DNA of 42,630 nt from Pirellulales bacterium (GTDB taxonomy: Bacteria > Planctomycetota > Planctomycetia > Pirellulales > JAIMBC01). Position 1 is the first letter of the stretch. Each line of letters opens with the position of its first letter. This document shows, one piece after another, positions 15,161 to 23,500 of this stretch. The notes below the pieces were generated by a model that saw only the letters and a list, made by a program, of their open reading frames with translations, did no database searches and had not been told where the DNA came from. The translations under genes were made by a program, and so were the position numbers. The stretch covers positions 1-42,630 of the forward strand of contig JAIMBC010000012.1 of assembly GCA_023511675.1 (NCBI GenBank), given 5' to 3'.

Positions 15161-17851
15161 ATGACGACCCCTACGCCGCTGCGCGATTGGCATACGCTAC
15201 CGCAAGCCGAGGTCTTGCAAGCACTGGAGACGAGTGAGCAGGGCCTGAGCCGTGCCGAGGCCGCGGCCCGGTTGAACATCCACGGCCTCAACCGCTTGCC
15301 GCAACAGCCCCCCCCTTCGTGGTGGCAGATTCTGCTGCGGCAGTTCCAGAGCCCGCTGATCTATGTGTTGCTGGCAGCCGCGGTGGTCGCCGTCGCCGTG
15401 GGAGATGCCAAGGACGCCGTTTTCATTGCGATCGTGCTGCTCATCAACGCGCTCATCGGGGGCTACCAGGAGTGGAGGGCCGAGCAAAGCAACCGGGCGT
15501 TACAGCAGTTGCTGCGTGTGACGGCGGCCGCTGTGCGAGATGGAGAAGTGCGCGAGGTGGATGCCGAAAGCCTGGTGCCAGGAGACGTGGTATGGTTGGA
15601 GTCGGGGGCCCGCGTGCCGGCTGATCTGCGTTTGCTTTCGGCCCAGGGCCTGGAAGTGGACGAGTCGCTGCTGACGGGCGAGTCGTTAGCAGTGACGAAG
15701 GATGCCTCCTGGGTGGGGGCGGCAGCCACGCCGCCGGCCGATCGCTACAACCTGGCGTATGCCGCCACCGTGGTGGTGCGGGGGCGGGCCAAGGGAGTGG
15801 TGGTGGCGACGGGCGCCCAGACCATGGTGGGCCAGCTTGCCATGGACGTGTTCAGCGCCGCAGGAGGCAAGCCGCCCTTGGTCGAGCGCATGGAGCGGTT
15901 CGCCCATACGGTGGCGTATGCCGTGCTGGTCGCTGTGGCCGCCGTGGCCCTGCTGGGTATCGTCGTGCACGGCCACACGTTGCACGACATGTTCATGTTC
16001 GGGGTGGCTCTGGCGGTTTCCGCCATCCCCGAGGGCCTGCCTGCCGCGCTCACCGTGGCGCTCTCGATCGGCGTGGCTCGGATGGCCCGGCGCGGCGTGA
16101 TTGTGCGGCGTCTGGCGGCCGTGGAGGGACTGGGAAGCTGCACCCTGATTGCCAGCGACAAGACCGGTACCCTCACCTGCAATGAGCTGACCGTGGTCGA
16201 GGTGCGACTGGCCGACGGTACGGTGCTGCAGGTGGAAGGCCAGGGGTTCGCGCCGCACGGCCAGGTGTGCCTCGACGGCAAGGCGGTGAGGGCCGATGAC
16301 CAGCCCCTCCTTGCCAGCCTGCTGCGTGCCGCCATGCTTTGCAATGAGGCGGATCTGCACCAGCGGGATGGCACATGGTCTTGGCGCGGAGATCCGACCG
16401 ATATTGCCTTGCTCTCCCTGGGACACAAGGCGGGCTGGCAGCGGGAGACGCTGCTGGAGCAGCATCCTCAGGTGAACGAGATACCCTTCGAGCCGGAGCG
16501 GCAGTTCGCCGCCACATTTCACCGCGATGGTGACGCCGTGCACGTGTTCGTGAAAGGGGCGCCGGAACGCGTGCTGAACATGTGCCGCTGGGAAGACCCG
16601 GATCGCCGGGAACACCTCCGCGCCGTGGCTGAGCAGATGGCCGCCGCGGACCGCCGCGTGCTGGCTGTGGCCGAAGGCGTCTCCCCTGCGAGCCTGTCCA
16701 GCGGCGACGTCCCCCTCCCGCCGCAGGAGTTGGAGTTCCTAGGCTATGTGGGCATGATCGACCCTCTACGCCCCGGCGTGCGCGAGGCCGTGGCCGATTG
16801 CCATAACGCCGGCATCACGGTGTGCATGGTCACAGGCGATCACCCCGTCACGGCACTGGCCATTTCCCGCGAGCTGGGCCTGGCAGACTCGCCTCAGCAG
16901 GTCGTCACCGGTGCCGAACTTACCGATAAGACCCCCGAGGAGCTGCGCGCGGCCATCCGCCAGGGCCGCGTCTTCGCCCGCCTCGTGCCACGTCAAAAAC
17001 TCGAGCTGGTACAGGCCGCGCAGGCGGAGGGCCACTATGTCGCTGTTACGGGAGACGGCGTGAACGACGCCCCCGCCCTCCGCGCCGCCAACATTGGCGT
17101 GGCCATGGGCAAGGGCGGCACCGATGTCGCCCGTGAAGCAGCCGATCTTGTCATCAGCGACGACAACTTCGCCACCATCGTCGCGGGCGTGGAAGAAGGC
17201 CGCGTCGCCTATGACAACGTACGCAAGGTCATCTACCTGCTCGTCTCCATGGGCGCCGCGGAAGTACTCCTGGTGGCCCTTGCCTTCGCTGCGGGGGACG
17301 TGTTGCCCCTGCCCCTGCTGCCCGTGCAACTGCTGTGGTTGAACCTCGTGACCAACGGCATCCAAGGAATCGCCCTGGCGTTCGAACCCGCCAAGCAGGG
17401 CATCCTGCGCCGCAGGCCACGTTCGCCGACCGAGCCAATTTTCAACCGCCTGATGATCGAGCGGACGCTGGTGGCAGCCGTGGTGGTGGCGGGCGTGGGG
17501 GTAGCAGCCTTCTGGTGGATGATCCGCCACGGCTGGACGGCCAAACAGGCCAGCAACTCGCTGTTGCTGCTGTTAGTGCTGTTCGAGAACGTGCATATCG
17601 GCAACTGCCGTTCCGAGACGCGCTCCGCCCTGGTGACCTCTCCGCTGCGCAGCCCCTTCTTATTCTTCGGGGTCTTGGGGGCGCTGGCGGTACACGTCCT
17701 CGCCATGTACACGCCCCTGTTGCAAAAAGTGCTGCGCACCGAGCCCGTCAGCCTGCGAACCTGGCTGGCCATGGCGGGTCTGTCCAGTACCGTGTTCCTG
17801 GCCATGGAGCTGCACAAGTGGGTTTGGAGGTGGCGCGGAAATCCGTCATGA
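15161..17851 (+). CDS. P2-type cation-transporting ATPase
   Basis: 896 aa; ATG 15161 follows AAGGA at a good distance. All P-type signatures are present: actuator TGES (172-175), M4 PEGL (P290-E291), phosphorylation loop DKTGTLT with D333, and hinge GDGVNDAP (D632, D636). The N-terminal cation-ATPase domain (LPQAEVLQALETSEQGLSRA...) and C-terminal helices M7-M10 are complete, so length matches the Ca2+/SERCA-like P2A family. In M6 the ion-binding stretch reads NLVTNGIQGIALAFEP: Asn stands where SERCA has the ligand Asp (NLVTDG), a variant also seen in many bacterial relatives. The ion is therefore uncertain (Ca2+, Mn2+ or other). It follows the MgtE-like gene in the same direction after 398 bp. 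A C8 run (15308-15315) is in frame. Confidence 0.93.
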   Translation: MTTPTPLRDWHTLPQAEVLQALETSEQGLSRAEAAARLNIHGLNRLPQQPPPSWWQILLRQFQSPLIYVLLAAAVVAVAVGDAKDAVFIAIVLLINALIGGYQEWRAEQSNRALQQLLRVTAAAVRDGEVREVDAESLVPGDVVWLESGARVPADLRLLSAQGLEVDESLLTGESLAVTKDASWVGAAATPPADRYNLAYAATVVVRGRAKGVVVATGAQTMVGQLAMDVFSAAGGKPPLVERMERFAHTVAYAVLVAVAAVALLGIVVHGHTLHDMFMFGVALAVSAIPEGLPAALTVALSIGVARMARRGVIVRRLAAVEGLGSCTLIASDKTGTLTCNELTVVEVRLADGTVLQVEGQGFAPHGQVCLDGKAVRADDQPLLASLLRAAMLCNEADLHQRDGTWSWRGDPTDIALLSLGHKAGWQRETLLEQHPQVNEIPFEPERQFAATFHRDGDAVHVFVKGAPERVLNMCRWEDPDRREHLRAVAEQMAAADRRVLAVAEGVSPASLSSGDVPLPPQELEFLGYVGMIDPLRPGVREAVADCHNAGITVCMVTGDHPVTALAISRELGLADSPQQVVTGAELTDKTPEELRAAIRQGRVFARLVPRQKLELVQAAQAEGHYVAVTGDGVNDAPALRAANIGVAMGKGGTDVAREAADLVISDDNFATIVAGVEEGRVAYDNVRKVIYLLVSMGAAEVLLVALAFAAGDVLPLPLLPVQLLWLNLVTNGIQGIALAFEPAKQGILRRRPRSPTEPIFNRLMIERTLVAAVVVAGVGVAAFWWMIRHGWTAKQASNSLLLLLVLFENVHIGNCRSETRSALVTSPLRSPFLFFGVLGALAVHVLAMYTPLLQKVLRTEPVSLRTWLAMAGLSSTVFLAMELHKWVWRWRGNPS

Positions 17852-18443
17852 ATGTCCGCCAGAAAAACGTCAGGGGTGTCCCCCCCACCGGTTCCCATGT
17901 CGCACCGCCATACTGACTGTCGCAAGTGTTGGGTAGCCTAAACCTCCATGGCTGCGGCTGCCGCAGGTAGGCGGGCATGCCACTCGCCTCTTGCGCTACC
18001 GTGCCCGTGGCACCCTCCCGGAGCCTACGGCAGGCCCGCTTGGGTCCCCCACTTTACAAGACGGGCGAGGGAGGGTAGGTCCAGCGCAGGAATGGCAGTA
18101 GTATACGGTTACCCTCCACCTGTGGGCCCCCCGCCACCTGCTGTGGCCCCAGTTGATGCGTTCAAGCCCTTTGTCCGAGCGCGCCAGTCTGGGCCGCCGG
18201 ACGCGTCCCCCCACGCTCCCCGCAGCCGCCGGACGCGCCCCCAGCCCCCCCATCGCGAAGCGCGTGCACCTTTCAGCCCAGGGTCGCGTGAGCACACGCT
18301 CGGTGGCCCGACGCCACCCAAAACGTCCCCCCGGCCTCCAGGGCATGTAGAGAGGTGCCGCCCCCAAAGACCCTACCCCATACCCAGCTCTCGTGCCCGG
18401 AGGCGCCAAGCAGGGGGCGAACGCCTCAAGCCGCCGCGCCAGC
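17852..18443. other. GC- and C-rich intergenic region, no gene recognised
   Basis: 592 bp between two convergent genes. The frames at 17948-18535 (+) and 17996-18466 (-) encode only Pro/Arg- or Gly/Arg-rich random-looking peptides. It contains a ~19-nt direct repeat (separate entry). No SRP RNA, tmRNA or RNase P signature was recognised. Confidence 0.5.
18193..18242. repeat. Short direct repeat, 32-bp period
   Basis: GCCGCCGGACGCG(T/C)CCCCC occurs at 18193 and again at 18225, differing at one base. Two copies only; probably a local duplication. Confidence 0.4.
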
Positions 18444-18746
18444 TCAGTGCCGGGCCAGACGACCAAGCTGCTGCTCGACGCTGGAAATCATTTCTGCCAA
18501 ATGGTGAGGCTGATGTTTCCGATCGTCGATGGTGATCATGGTCACCACGCGGTCGTGATCGCTCGCCAGCAACTGATGACAGCGGCGGATCGCTTCCATC
18601 ACCTGGTCCCAATCTCCCTCCACCGACGTGCTCATCGGGCCCAGATGATATGGCAGGCCGGTCTGCTCCAGGGTCTCGATCACCCTGGCAATGTGCCGGC
18701 TCATGTGCTCTGCGTGTAACGGGTAGATGCTGAATTCGGCAAGCAT
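18444..18746 (-). CDS. MTH1187/DUF77 family (thiamine-binding-like) small protein
   Basis: 100 aa from ATG 18746, chosen over the upstream extension because GGAGAGGA lies ~9 nt before it and the family begins exactly with MLAEFSIYPL. The family pattern is clear: a ferredoxin-like beta-alpha-beta fold with SRHIARVIETLEQTGLPYHLGPMSTSVEGDWDQVMEAIRRCH. Structures of relatives (e.g. YkoF/MTH1187-type) bind thiamine or related ligands as oligomers, but the physiological role is poorly defined, so the ligand here is inference. Cytoplasmic. It lies 117 nt downstream of the 83-aa gene in the same direction, so the two may be co-transcribed. Confidence 0.85.
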   Translation of the reverse strand: MLAEFSIYPLHAEHMSRHIARVIETLEQTGLPYHLGPMSTSVEGDWDQVMEAIRRCHQLLASDHDRVVTMITIDDRKHQPHHLAEMISSVEQQLGRLARH

Positions 18747-18863
18747 GTCTGGGTTCCTCTCCCTTGGCGGCTGTGTCTCGGTGGCAGCACGCGCCATGCC
18801 CACGCGGCTGGCGGATGCTGCCCACCCCGGCGCGACCGCCTGGGGTGCGGTCAGCCCTCGTGC

Positions 18864-19115
18864 CTAGAAGCAGCCCTGCTGGATCTCGTCCCGAATCGCC
18901 TGTTTCAGCCGCTGTACCTCCTGCTGGCATTGGTTCTTGAAATCGCGCCACAGGGACTGAATGGCTGGCCGGTCCTCCGCATTGGCAATGTACTGGTCGT
19001 AGCGCCAGAGGGCATCCAGCTTCTTGCTCAACTCGTGGACCAGGTCATGGTCGTGGTCCTGGCAGCCGAATGTCTCGCCGATGTGAGCGTATTCCTTTCC
19101 TGCTGCGGGCATCAT
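18864..19115 (-). CDS. Small helical protein of unknown function
   Basis: 83 aa from ATG 19115 (a second ATG is at 19112); AGGAG lies 8 nt upstream. The frame is open back to 19472 but the added sequence is low in structure and lacks start signals. The N-terminal part contains a Cys-His cluster (CQDHDHDLVHEL), followed by an amphipathic helical hairpin rich in Gln/Glu/Lys/Arg and a terminal GCF. The His/Asp cluster could bind metal and the helical hairpin is ferritin-like in flavour, but no family is recognised. It precedes the DUF77 gene on the same strand. Confidence 0.6.
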   Translation of the reverse strand: MMPAAGKEYAHIGETFGCQDHDHDLVHELSKKLDALWRYDQYIANAEDRPAIQSLWRDFKNQCQQEVQRLKQAIRDEIQQGCF

Positions 19116-19697
19116 CTCGGGTCTCCTGTGCTTGGGTAATGCATGTGCTCTCGAACCCTGGACGGTGGAGGGAGGTACGGCTGAACTGGCTGCTATGCCT
19201 CCCTGTTGTTGCTCGAACCGCCGCGGCAGAATGGGTTCAGAATGTCCGCTCTCCTCATAGCCTGGGTGTCCCTCGGTGATGTCGGGGTCGATCTGGACGG
19301 CCTCGAGAGCGGAGACGATGGGTTCTACTGTTCCGGGCAAGACCGCTGGCCGATGCGGCAAAGCAGGCGGCAATTGCTGCGCGGCAGGCGCGTCTGACCG
19401 CTGGCCGCCTTGAGGGCTGGCGGAACTCTGCAACCGTGTCTCGGTCTGCCGTCTACGTGGCCTGGCTGCCATGTTGCTGCTTCCTCGGTATGTTGCAGGT
19501 TACCGCTGCTCGGCGGGGTGCGTGAGCATCCGGCGATGCTTGCGCACTACTCGCGTGGCTCTTGCCCATGGCGGGCCGCTGCACGCCGCGCGCATCTGAG
19601 GTGCAACCCGTGTGCCGAAAGGTTCCCCCTGCACGCCGCCTCTCTCAGCCTGGCGTGCCACGTCGGGCCACGCACTGCCTGCGCCGTCAGCTCCATG
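19116..19697. other. Intergenic upstream of the first ECF sigma gene, no gene recognised
   Basis: Part of an ~800-bp gap between a leftward and a rightward gene. Open frames here lack domain character and start signals. The right end leads into the promoter at 19698. Confidence 0.5.
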
Positions 19698-19741
19698 TTG
19701 ACGCTAGCGCATCCGTGTGCCATACTGCACACTGTGTGTGC
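19698..19741 (+). promoter_or_regulatory. Promoter with dyad over the start site, for the ECF sigma / kinase operon
   Basis: TTGACG (19698-19703, 5/6), a 17-nt spacer and CATACT (19721-19726, 4/6). Directly after it, GCACAC-TGT-GTGTGC (19727-19741) is a perfect 6-bp dyad covering the expected transcript start near 19733, a standard repressor position. The leader to ATG 19923 would be ~190 nt. Confidence 0.42.
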
Positions 19742-19922
19742 GGATGGGTACAGAGAGGCGTCAGCGCCGCCTGCCCCGTTGCCGGCTGCCGAATGCACGA
19801 TGCGTGCCCTGACCGCCCCACGGGGACGCGCCGCTTGCAATGCCGGTGTCAGTTCTGCCTGACGCCGCACTCTGGGCGTGCTGCCCCTGGCGAGGCCCGA
19901 TGGCGTCTGCGAGGTGAGGCCG

Positions 19923-20501
19923 ATGGGCACCATTACCATGCTGCTCGAGCAGTGCAAGCAGGGCGATGAAGAGGCGTTGCGCCTGCTGTGCGCCAAGTAC
20001 TGGGATGAACTCGTCGTCCTGGCACGGCGGCGGTTTGGCTCGCTGCCCAGGGTTGCTGTGGATGACACGGATGCGGTGAACAGCGCGTTGATGGCCTTCT
20101 GGTCCAAGGCACGTCGCGGCGAACTGCCAGGGGTGCAAGACTCGGGGCAGTTGCACGCCTGGCTGAGCACGGTGGTGGCCAACAAGGTGGTGAGCGAGAT
20201 TCGCCGTCAAACGGCACAGAAGGCAGGCGGCGGGCGGCGTAGCGACATGCCCTTGCTGGAACACCTGGCGCACACGTGGGAACTGTCTCCGCTGGAGCAC
20301 CAGCTTGTGGCCGAGACGTTGCAGTATTATGTAGAGCAGCTTCCCGAAGATGTGAAGTCCTTTGCGGCCTTTCACCTCGCCGGCCTGAACCACCAGGAGA
20401 TTGCCGACCGGCTGGGCTGCTCCCGGCGCACGGTCATCCGCAAGCTAAAGGTGGTCTTCGAGATCTGGGCCGAACTGGCCGCGAAGCGTGGGGAGGGGTA
20501 A
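19923..20501 (+). CDS. ECF-family RNA polymerase sigma factor
   Basis: 192 aa from ATG 19923 (GAGGTGAGG just upstream; the frame is open to 19878). Region 2 lies in ~10-85 (LLEQCKQGDEEALRLLCAKYWDEL... DDTDAVNSALMAFW). Region 4 occupies ~130-185 with an HTH, LAGLNHQEIADRLGCSRRTVIRKL. The DDTDAVNSAL pattern and the 'LARRRF' segment match the planctomycete ECF type (Sigma70_ECF, PF07638-like) that is commonly encoded next to Ser/Thr kinases. It directs RNA polymerase to a small regulon; the regulon is unknown. Its stop is three bases before the kinase ATG, so the pair is almost surely one operon and the kinase likely controls the sigma factor (known association; not proven here). Confidence 0.92.
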   Translation: MGTITMLLEQCKQGDEEALRLLCAKYWDELVVLARRRFGSLPRVAVDDTDAVNSALMAFWSKARRGELPGVQDSGQLHAWLSTVVANKVVSEIRRQTAQKAGGGRRSDMPLLEHLAHTWELSPLEHQLVAETLQYYVEQLPEDVKSFAAFHLAGLNHQEIADRLGCSRRTVIRKLKVVFEIWAELAAKRGEG

Positions 20502-20504
20502 GCC

Positions 20505-23500
20505 ATGGCCGATGAAGGGCAGCAGGCGGGCATGGGCGGCGCGGACAGGCCCTGGCAGGCGATCGACGGGCTGGCCAGCCGCTTTGATGCCGCGTGGCAG
20601 CGGGGCGAAACACCGGAAATCGAGCCCCTGCTGGCCGACTGCCCTGCCGAGCACCGTTTCGTGCTGCTGTGTGAGCTGGTGGCGCTCGACATCGAGTACC
20701 GCCGGGCCCGTGGAGAGCCGCAGGCACTGGAAGATTACTTTGACCGGTTCCCCGAACTGGCGGATCCGCGGATGCAACTTCCTGCCGATCTGCTCGAGTA
20801 CCTTCGCGCGCTGCCGACGGTGGCGGACGCCGGACTGTACCTTACGCCGCCTCCGGCTGCACGGGGGGATGCAGCGATGGGACGCTTTGTCGGACGCTTC
20901 GAGCTGCTCGATGTGGCAGGGGCCGGCGCCTTTGCAACCGTCTACCGCGCACGCGATATCCAGCTCAACCGGCTGGTGGCTATCAAGGTCCCGCGCGGCG
21001 CCCTGCTGAACAACGAGCGCGACAAGAGCCGCTTCCTCCGCGAGGCGCGAGCCGCCGCCGCACTAGACCACCCCGGCATCGTGCGCATCTTCGAGATCGG
21101 CGAGCATGAGGGGCTGCCGTTCCTGGTGAGCGAGCTGGTCGCCGGCCGCAGCCTGGCTGAAACTCTGCGGCAAGAGCGGCTCCCCTTTCACCGCTCGGCC
21201 GAGATCTTGATGGATCTGGCCATCGCCCTGCAGTACGCACACGAGCGCCAGGTGATCCATCGCGACCTCTCCCCGGCCAACGTGCTGATCGATGGGACAG
21301 ACCGCGTGCGGCTGACGGACTTCGGACTGGCACGTCTCCTCAACGAGGACACCTCGTTGACCCTCGATGGAGCTGTACTGGGCACGCCGGCCTATCTTTC
21401 TCCCGAGCAGGCCAGCGGCCGCTCGGCCGAGGTCGATCCTCGCAGCGACGTGTACAGCCTTGGCGTCATGCTGTACGAACTGCTTACTGGTCAGAAGCCC
21501 TTCTCCGGCGAAGTCACCGCCGTGCTACATGCCATCCTTCACGCCGAACCCGCCCGGCCCACGCGTCTGAATCCCCGGATTCCGGCGGATCTCGAAACCA
21601 TTTGTTTGAGCGCCATGAACAAGTCTCCCGCGCAGCGCTATCCGTCGGCCGCCGACCTGGCCGACGACTTGGGACGCTACCTGCGCGGGGAGCCGATCCG
21701 GGCCCGGCGTCCCGGCCTTGCCCGCCGCGGGCTCAAGTGGTGCCGGCGGCATCCGCTGGCGCTGCTCGTCTGCTTGGTCTCTCTGCTGGTAGCGGGAGAG
21801 CGGGCCGTGCGCTGGTGGACCATGCCCGGCACGCTGTCTGTGGTAGCCACACCCCCCGGCGCGAAGCTGGAGATTGCCGGGCAGACTCTGCAGGCCACGG
21901 GCGGAGTGCAACAGATTGCCTTGCCGGCGGGAACCTACCAGCTCGTGGTCAGTGCGCCCAATCATTTGACAGCCAGCATGCGCGTGCTGGTCCGGCGCGG
22001 TCGAGACGAGCCGCTCTCGATTGCCTTGCAGCACTTCCAGGGCCGCCTCGATCTGGCGGCCGAGCCGCCGGGTGCCGAGATCCTCCTCTGGGGCGAGCAG
22101 TGGGAGGAAGCGCGCAACTTCGGCTCGCAGATCGCGAACCTGGCCTTCCCCGTGGGCACGTACCGGGCGGAGGGACGGGGTGAAGGATTCTTCGATTCCG
22201 CCGAGGTCGTACTCCACCTGCACAAGGACGAGCGGGTGAACCGCCGCATCTGGCTCGACCGCGGCATGATCTGGCAATACCGCTCCAGTGGCTTGCAGCA
22301 AAGCCTGGTGCTAGAGGATCTCGACGGGGACGGAGCGCCAGAAATCGTCAATAATGAGCTGCGCAGGCTGGTGGTCTTCTCTGGCGCCACCGGCGAGGTG
22401 CTCTTCGAGCGGCCCTCGCTGGACGCCAACGCTATGAACCTCCGCCTAGCCGACCTGGGCGGAACCGTGGGCCGTGTTCTGATCACTTACGTTCAGCACG
22501 GGAGTACTCCCACACACGCGGGACAGCTTGAGGTCGCGGTCTATTGGCTGCACTCCTTGCGGGAACAACTGGCCTCGCAGCGCGGCTCAACGAAAGGGGG
22601 CAAGGGCAGGCCCCTGGACGCCGACTCTGTCTGGCGCGGCCCAGAGCTTGAGGAACCTTTGCCCACTGGTTGCTCGCTGAGCGTGCTTCAGGACCTTAAC
22701 GCCGATGGCGTTCGGGAACTCGCCGTGTGCGGCCTGCTACCGGTACTCTACGTGCTCGACGGTGCGGCCACGGACAGCGGCCTTGAGCTGGGCCGCTTTC
22801 CGTTGCACGTTCCCGCTTCCACCGAAGTCACTCACCTGTGGCTACCTTTGGAGGCCACGGCCGTAGCGTATTTGGCCGGCATCAGGAAGCCCGGACCAGC
22901 CGCCCAGGAACGAGCCAAATTCCCGCCACCGCGCCGCGCCCGGTCAGGACAGCGCGGCCTTGTCCAACGAGCCATGGGAGCCGTGGACCCTGTCACTGGA
23001 ACGCAAATCTGGTACCATACCTTTCCCACGCGTTTTGCTTCGCTTTCAGACCTCGATGGCGATCGCGCGCCGGAAATCGTCGTGGTGCTGGCGGACCGCT
23101 GGCAGGTGCTGGACGCCAAAACGGGCGAGCAGCTCTTCTCCGGGGAGATTCCCGCCCACCTGTTGCCCCTCTGGGACACCGACCCCGAGGCCGTGCATGT
23201 TGCCCTGGCAGACGTGGAGGGTGATGGCCAGGTCGAGTTGCTTTTTTTGGCCTCGCGGGCCAAGCCGCCGCTGGTGGCCGTGAATCTCGCCAGTGGGCAG
23301 ACGGTCTGCGATTACTCAGGCAACCTCCATCAGTCGCAGCCGGTTCTGCCTCACATGAGGTTTGTTACCGCAGGGTCCTATCTCCTGTTGCTTGAGCCCG
23401 CGGGGCTGGTGGCCCTGCGAGCCGACCTGCCGGCGCGGCGGTTTCAGGTCGCCTGGCGCTTCGCTGAGCGGATCACGGGCGTGCTCGTCGGCGATTGGGA

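Noticed and set aside
17852-18443. A structured RNA (RNase P, tmRNA or SRP RNA) in the GC-rich gap
   Set aside because: None of their conserved sequence signatures could be found on either strand.
17948-18535. 195-aa plus-strand frame in the GC-rich gap
   Set aside because: Pro/Arg-rich low-complexity product, no SD, runs into the antisense of the DUF77 gene.
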